The position numbers and the translations under genes are program-made. This document shows, one piece after another, positions 14,960 to 15,025 of a DNA stretch of 15,025 nucleotides (its first letter is position 1; every line of letters starts with the position of its first letter). The notes below the pieces were generated by a model. The model was given only the letters and a program-made list of their open reading frames with translations. It did no database searches and was not told where the DNA came from. Source of the DNA: JBGPHT01 sp041484525 (GTDB taxonomy: Bacteria > Acidobacteriota > Terriglobia > Bryobacterales > Bryobacteraceae); contig JBGPHT010000181.1 in NCBI GenBank assembly GCA_041484525.1, positions 1 through 15,025 of the forward strand, written 5' to 3'.

Positions 14960-15025
14960 ATGGGAACCCGCAAGAAACGGGAGCGACAGGAAGATCTCTG
15001 GGTCGTCAGCAGCGAGGTCGTGGGC
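14960..15025 (+). mobile_element. Start of an insertion-sequence transposase, cut by the window edge
   Basis: The last 22 codons begin MGTRKKRERQEDLWV, which I recognise as the conserved N-terminus of a family of transposases usually annotated as IS1182-like. ATG at 14954 (two codons earlier) is an alternative start. Only the N-terminus is visible, so family and completeness are uncertain. The left terminal inverted repeat should lie upstream, between about 14880 and 14950, but cannot be defined without the other end. Confidence 0.55.

Overview
This window looks like accessory DNA of plasmid or integrative-element origin, probably from a GC-rich proteobacterium. That guess rests on an RPA-type replication initiator, a small ParA partition ATPase, two toxin-antitoxin-type loci, a tRNA-Gly 3' fragment of the kind left by integration, a defence operon, a transposase start and several decaying genes. 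The host genus cannot be named from the sequence.

Bases 1-2600 are a plasmid maintenance module. A replication initiator gene (159-929, +) has a damaged 5' end. It converges on a partition operon read on the minus strand: a small ribbon-helix-helix (RHH) type protein (1985-1617), translationally coupled to a ParA ATPase (1620-979). Directly upstream lies the most remarkable feature of the window: 65 contiguous 8-bp units (2004-2523) in perfect register with no indel. They are conserved almost only as purine/pyrimidine, RRYRYYRY. Position 6 is a pyrimidine in all 65 units, and the pattern equals its own reverse complement shifted by two bases. I infer that it is the centromere and operator of the partition system.

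Bases 2600-6070 hold a HipBA toxin-antitoxin pair (minus) with two operators and an apparently leaderless antitoxin, an AbiEi-type antitoxin gene (plus) without its toxin, and an SDR oxidoreductase broken by one frameshift. Bases 6070-7065 carry no intact gene. They contain the 3' part of a tRNA-Gly(CCC) gene (a probable att site), a 16-bp direct repeat and a LysR-type regulator remnant with several frameshifts.

Bases 7068-13783 form one minus-strand operon: a 1145-residue RecB-like nuclease/RNase H-like/SF1 helicase protein, a SIR2-domain protein, a HerA ATPase and a small KTSC protein. SIR2 plus HerA is an established anti-phage pair. The joining of a nuclease-helicase upstream and a KTSC gene abutting herA is less usual. 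The SIR2 gene is split by a single-base frameshift at a run of six A/T pairs; removing one base restores a 404-residue protein.

Bases 13784-15025 hold a divergent gene for an unrecognised protein with a winged-helix-like C-terminal part, then the first codons of a transposase that runs off the window.
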